NCBI RefSeq assembly: GCF_964340395.1 | Contig: NC_135569.1 | Location: forward strand, 7,615,040 to 7,676,539 | Length of the DNA: 61,500 bases | Direction: 5' to 3' | Source: Glandiceps talaboti | Taxonomy: Eukaryota > Hemichordata > Enteropneusta > Spengelidae | Notes under the pieces: model-generated | Databases searched by the model: none | What the model saw: only the letters and a program-made list of their open reading frames with translations | Told to the model about the DNA's origin: nothing | In this document: in pieces, positions 58,851 through 61,500 of the stretch | Numbering within the stretch: position 1 is the stretch's first letter | Layout: each line of letters begins with the position of its first letter | Translations under genes and position numbers: made by a program

Positions 58851-60375
58851 CGCTTGTTAACGCGTGTTCATTTGCTCCTTGGTAAAGATGTGCTAATCAC
58901 ATCGACACGTTACTGAAAATATATATCTATCTATCTAATACTATCTATATGTCTGTCTGTCTGTCTGTCTGTCTATCTGTCTGACTATCTATCCATTATA
59001 TAGACACCTGTCTTATGTGTGTACGTGCGCGCGCGTGCGCATGTGTGTGTGTGTGTGTGTGTTATTGAGACCGTTGCCTCTTGTCATTATCAGTATTTAC
59101 TATTAAATTTTTGATTAAAAGTATTCTCTCCTATTCCATTGCAAATGCGATCGATTAGTTAGAACAGTTGAAACGGTTATCACAACATCATAATGATTTC
59201 AAGATCTGATCATGCAAAGTGTAGGGTCAGATATATAATCACATGCTGCATCACTTCTACAATACATTTCTATAACCATACTGCATCACTTCTACAGTGT
59301 ATTTCTATCACGAAGCTGCATCATTTCTACAATGCATATCTATCATGATCATGCCACTTCCCTTCTACAAAATATGACAGTATCACATGTCACAGCTCTT
59401 GAACAAACAACTTAAAGATAAATGTACTTGAACAAGTACAAGCACCATGCCATGTCGGGAAACATGGGTGCATGGCAAAGGATAATTTACAATTATATTT
59501 TGCCAATATGAGGAAATCCATGGATATATATCAAGAATTTGATTTCTCTTACGGTGCATTTATGAGCTGCAAAGAAAAAACAAAAAATAATTATTTATTT
59601 ATTTGTTTATGTCCTAGAAACTCACCTGCTTAATCATAGTTGGTATCAGTCGTTGTTTGACGTCGTCGGGTAATGTTCTCAAGATGCTAGTTGAGTTTAA
59701 ATAATCCATTTTTTCCTTCGCACGTCGTTTCAAAGTAATGTCTATTGTTTCATGAAACCTCTTGCGATCAATGCGTAAAAACTGACAAGGTTCTACAGTG
59801 TAAACAGTTGCTGGGGCCACATCATCTTTCTCCGGTCCATCGGGGGAGAGGAGAGCGAGATATTCACCTGTGGTGTGTGGGTACACGACGTTTGTATCAT
59901 GTGCGTTGAATGAACTTCTCGTTTTTGGGTCGTATGTGACTTCGACAACTCCGCTCAGGATGTAAAAGCATGAAATTCTGTCTTCGTTGGGCAACTTCTC
60001 GATGTATTGAAAGGCGTCGTATTTTTCAAGCGTCACAACGTGGGCCAGACATTCTGTAACATACTGTAGTCCTTTGTGAATAAAAGTAAGTCCTTCTACG
60101 ATGAACTTCATATGTAGAAGTTCAAGGTTAGTAAGTTTATGGTCAGCCATAGAAGCGTCCTCTGACATCACAGATTGCCGATTTCGCGCCATAATTTTTT
60201 GGGCGTCCTTGGTGATAACAATATGCGATTTCGCCGCGTATAATCGTTTGTTGAAGACCGGTTGTAAGTCCAATTTTTCTCGGTTTTTGTGACGTTCTCG
60301 CTCGCGTCTCCTAGCCTCTTCTGTCTCCCGCAGAAATCGTTCTCTCTCCCGGGCTTGTTTGATAAGAGCGTGCAT
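41422..60375 (-). CDS. CNBD2: Cyclic-nucleotide-binding-domain protein, CNBD2-like, ten exons, 779 residues
   Basis: Exons in transcript order: 60375-59626, 46208-46139, 45936-45856, 45321-45228, 44848-44618, 44261-44015, 43513-43284, 42929-42641, 42037-41848, 41579-41422 (TAA). All junctions are GT-AG with matching phases; total 2340 nt. Residues 1-50 are Arg/Glu-rich (RERERFLRETEEARRRERERH). Residues ~90-215 form a first, degenerate cyclic-nucleotide-binding fold (CFYILSGVVEVTY, GEYLALLSPDG, QFLRIDRKRF). Residues ~235-325 (exons 1-4) form a second one (PTMIKQ-IFPAEKVIVRQEE, YWFLVVSGRCQILRNL, FGEEGVLEEKPSVRSVAA, TCFRIKK). In the second, FGE and a nearby arginine of the phosphate-binding cassette are kept; in the first the arginine is missing. 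The C-terminal half is a basic coiled coil (LRIRKEIRKRIEERKKK, exon 8) and Ser/Lys-rich disorder. The assignment rests on domain layout and could also fit a related two-domain CNBD protein. A further upstream non-coding exon is possible. Confidence 0.82.
43720..43937. repeat. TCA/ATC trinucleotide microsatellite in a CNBD2-like intron
   Basis: About 70 tca units with cac interruptions between exons 6 and 7 of the gene, preceded by a gtc block (43726-43743). The Met-only and Ile-only open frames here are artefacts. Confidence 0.97.
45522..45688. repeat. GCAC/CA/ACAT compound microsatellite in a CNBD2-like intron
   Basis: 'gcatgcacgcaa' repeats pass into CA, then about 25 acat units. It lies between exons 3 and 4 of the gene. 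Confidence 0.95.
46414..46770. mobile_element. Foldback (imperfect hairpin) element in the long CNBD2-like intron
   Basis: The left arm, about 46414-46531 ('gttacagtttactgttc', 'accacgcagaaactaataag', 'actttaagatagc', 'ttgctacattt'), is matched in reverse complement by the right arm, about 46647-46770. About 110 bp separate them. The arms have diverged, so it is an old MITE-like or foldback insertion. No coding content and no target duplication is identified. Confidence 0.7.
46771..49861. other. Intronic sequence, nothing recognised
   Basis: AT-rich part of the 13.4-kb first intron (46209-59625). Short open frames such as 49361-49582 on the minus strand lack splice signals or a family match. 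No repeat longer than a few units is seen. Confidence 0.45.
49862..50032 (+). pseudogene. Exon-like frame for a short secreted Cys-rich peptide, interrupted by a stop
   Basis: ATG at 49862 begins a hydrophobic leader (MAIPYFVLFLLLLRHGN) cut by TAG at 49913. The same frame then continues as SGYCAYACCVTCNDHAS and YPRRKNPNKRQ and ends exactly at a good donor (CAG/gtatgt at 50033). Leader, cysteine cluster and donor together look like the first exon of a secreted-peptide gene on the strand opposite to the host gene. The stop makes it a pseudogene, a sequencing error or a coincidence. No second exon is identified. Confidence 0.3.
50188..50230. repeat. ACA trinucleotide microsatellite
   Basis: About 13 acaaca-type units. 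Confidence 0.95.
50364..50569. mobile_element. Young foldback/MITE-like hairpin with flanking 10-bp direct repeat
   Basis: Two arms of about 90 bp (about 50371-50460 and 50470-50563) are near-perfect inverted repeats: 'gatcacaaggtttcatgttg', 'agataacacacaaacatccc' and 'tctgctctgcattttgtta' recur in reverse complement. They surround a loop of only about 20 bp. The whole is bracketed by GAGACTGATC in direct orientation at 50364-50373 and 50560-50569, as expected of a target-site duplication. It has no coding capacity. Confidence 0.75.
50600..51640. other. Intronic sequence, nothing recognised
   Basis: AT-rich; no gene, RNA or repeat seen. Confidence 0.45.
51640..52020. repeat. TCTG / GCCT / GTGT compound microsatellite
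   Basis: Imperfect gtct units from about 51648 become pure from 51783, with gcct (about 51838-51858) and gtgt (51938-51960) blocks inside. Confidence 0.93.
52568..53022. repeat. Long GTA/GTG trinucleotide block
   Basis: About 450 bp of gta units alternate with gtg blocks and two 'cagcagcagcggcggcggg' cassettes at about 52770-52788 and 52902-52930. It reads as poly-Val, poly-Leu or poly-Tyr in different frames, with no start context. This is an intronic satellite, not a gene. Confidence 0.95.
53040..55350. other. Intronic sequence, nothing recognised
   Basis: AT-rich. Nothing beyond short chance open frames is seen. Confidence 0.45.
55356..55633. repeat. Perfect tandem duplication, 141-bp period
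   Basis: The segment 'attattggcgcttatcaaaa ... tgtgaaaatgtg' occurs at 55356-55492 and again at 55497-55633 with no difference that I can see. It is either a very recent duplication or an assembly artefact. Confidence 0.95.
55720..55995. repeat. 41-bp minisatellite, ~6 units
   Basis: The word 'agagccagacgataaaatg' recurs at 41-bp spacing (starts at about 55812, 55853, 55894, 55935 and 55976), with older diverged units upstream from about 55728. Head-to-tail repeats with no unique spacers rule out a CRISPR array. Confidence 0.93.
55996..58760. other. Intronic sequence with weak open frames
   Basis: Contains a plus-strand 81-codon frame (56306-56551, MDLSGSIWNYC..., lysine-rich) in reasonable start context. 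It also has two diverged copies of a block around 'agcagac-ac-tcagaa' (about 57030-57080 and 57165-57330). Nothing is recognised by family. Confidence 0.35.
58766..58849. repeat. AT dinucleotide microsatellite
   Basis: About 41 uninterrupted AT units. Confidence 0.97.
58925..59062. repeat. TCTA/TCTG and GT microsatellites
   Basis: tcta and tctg units at about 58927-58992, then 'gcgcgcgtgcgc' and a GT run at about 59025-59062. Confidence 0.9.
59063..59625. other. Intronic sequence near the first CNBD2-like exon
   Basis: Three to four loose repeats of 'gctgcatcacttctacaata' at about 59244-59360 form a small degenerate minisatellite; otherwise featureless. Confidence 0.5.
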
Positions 60376-61500
60376 CTTTTTATTGGCGGTTGTACAGCCG
60401 AGAAATAAACGTACAATTCCGACAAAAACGGTAACTTAGAGAAAACGTTCCCAAATTACGAATACTCCTTCGCAAGCTTTAGGAGTCAATGTTTGCGAAT
60501 ATTCATAATAAGTCGTGCTACATCAGTTGTGCTCAGACATTCGTAACGGGGAACAACTAAATGCAAATGCAGTACATGAATTCTACACATTCCCCCACAA
60601 GGCGATGAAGACATTTCCATTAAGGAGCTGAATGTGCGTGGTTCAGCAACGTTCCTACATCGCTAGGGCGGAACGCTAACTTTCAAACCCTGCAGCAAGA
60701 ATAACATTAGCAACAGCTTCGATGATTTATATCAGATACACGTATTAAAGTCTTTCAAGGTACAAAAAGTCACGACCGTGAAGCTACCGAGAACTACATC
60801 CATTGCATGATTCGTCACGTGGCGGGTATGTTGATTTCACCGCTTGGCTCAATCCCCGCAAACCTTCGGCAACTTATCACTATAGCAACGCATAGAAAAA
60901 ACGTTGATATTTCACAGAATATTATCGTTGTGTCCTTTTATTTTTCCTCGGAAAGCCCTTGAACTCAACAAGATTACAAATCCTGTACAGTTATAATTAT
61001 TAAATCCCGTAAACGCGTATCCTTCAACCGAGGGTCGACTTCTCGGTGATGCAGTTGATAAGGTGTACCATTAACAGTACAAATGCCAGCTAGTTGGTGA
61101 CGAGGCCGGTAATTCTATCCCCGGTGAAATACCTGTGAAATGGAAACAACGGAACAGTTGTTCATTACTCGGAATGAAATGAACATGAAATAGGTGAGGC
61201 TTGAAATCGACATGACTGATGTAGTCTCCATCTGCGCATGCGTAGAAGGAAAATGCAATATTCAGTCTAAATGTTAAGGTTCCACATTTCTAAGCATTTA
61301 CAGTACAACAAATGAAAATCATCATAAAATGACGTCACATCCTTAGAATTATGTCACCTGTTTAAAATTTTGGAAAGGTGCATTGAAACGTTATATGTTC
61401 AGATCAACACCCGTTCTGTATTTTTGTTTCAGGTGCAACATTTTAATTTTTTTTCTATTTATGTATACCTACTAAAGAGACCCCTAATTTACTGTAAACG
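60376..61500. other. 5' flank of the CNBD2-like gene
   Basis: The frame of exon 1 stays open for 20 codons upstream of ATG 60375 without another ATG before a stop. The start is therefore the first in-frame ATG unless an upstream exon splices in. No core promoter element is clear. Confidence 0.4.

Overview
This window is nuclear DNA from a multicellular animal, most likely a marine invertebrate. Every confident gene is split by GT-AG introns. The sequence is AT-rich and dense in long microsatellites, and it carries a degraded non-LTR retrotransposon and a Maverick/Polinton-type element. I cannot name the species.

Layout. (1) 1-8050: almost gene-free DNA with a long GA/GACA microsatellite, a decayed LINE reverse transcriptase (2054-2630), a ~220-bp tandem duplication and at most one or two orphan exons (5111-5316, 6046-6168). 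(2) 8054-40463: a plus-strand tandem array of one gene family. A 3'-only fragment (8054-8635) is followed by four ten-exon copies: copy 1 (10225-15835), copy 2 (18062-26681), copy 3 (28636-34024) and copy 4 (35443-40326). Each copy encodes a secreted protein of about 369 residues: signal peptide, a ~90-residue N-terminal segment I do not recognise, then one uninterrupted bacterial-type family 3 solute-binding domain (periplasmic-binding-protein type 2 fold) with no membrane segment. Copies 2 and 3 are broken by clear mutations. Copies 1 and 4 are otherwise intact but share a splice-phase conflict at exon 3/4. (3) 21388-24693: an internally deleted Maverick/Polinton with ~180-bp terminal inverted repeats, sitting inside intron 7 of copy 2. 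It holds zinc-finger, 2-cysteine-adaptor-like and DNA polymerase B N-terminal remnants. (4) 41422-60375: on the minus strand, converging on the array, a complete ten-exon gene for a 779-residue protein with two cyclic-nucleotide-binding domains (CNBD2-like). One of its introns is 13.4 kb long and holds two foldback elements, minisatellites, a long trinucleotide block and an exon-like signal-peptide ORF with a stop.

The most unusual system is the array. It is a multicopy family of secreted, intron-bearing, bacterial-type solute-binding proteins that lack the usual ligand-carboxylate arginine. The copies have been shuffled by unequal exchange, and two are demonstrably dead. Complementary pentanucleotide tracts flank exons 7-8 in every copy. 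The array and the CNBD2-like gene show no functional link; they are simply tail-to-tail neighbours.
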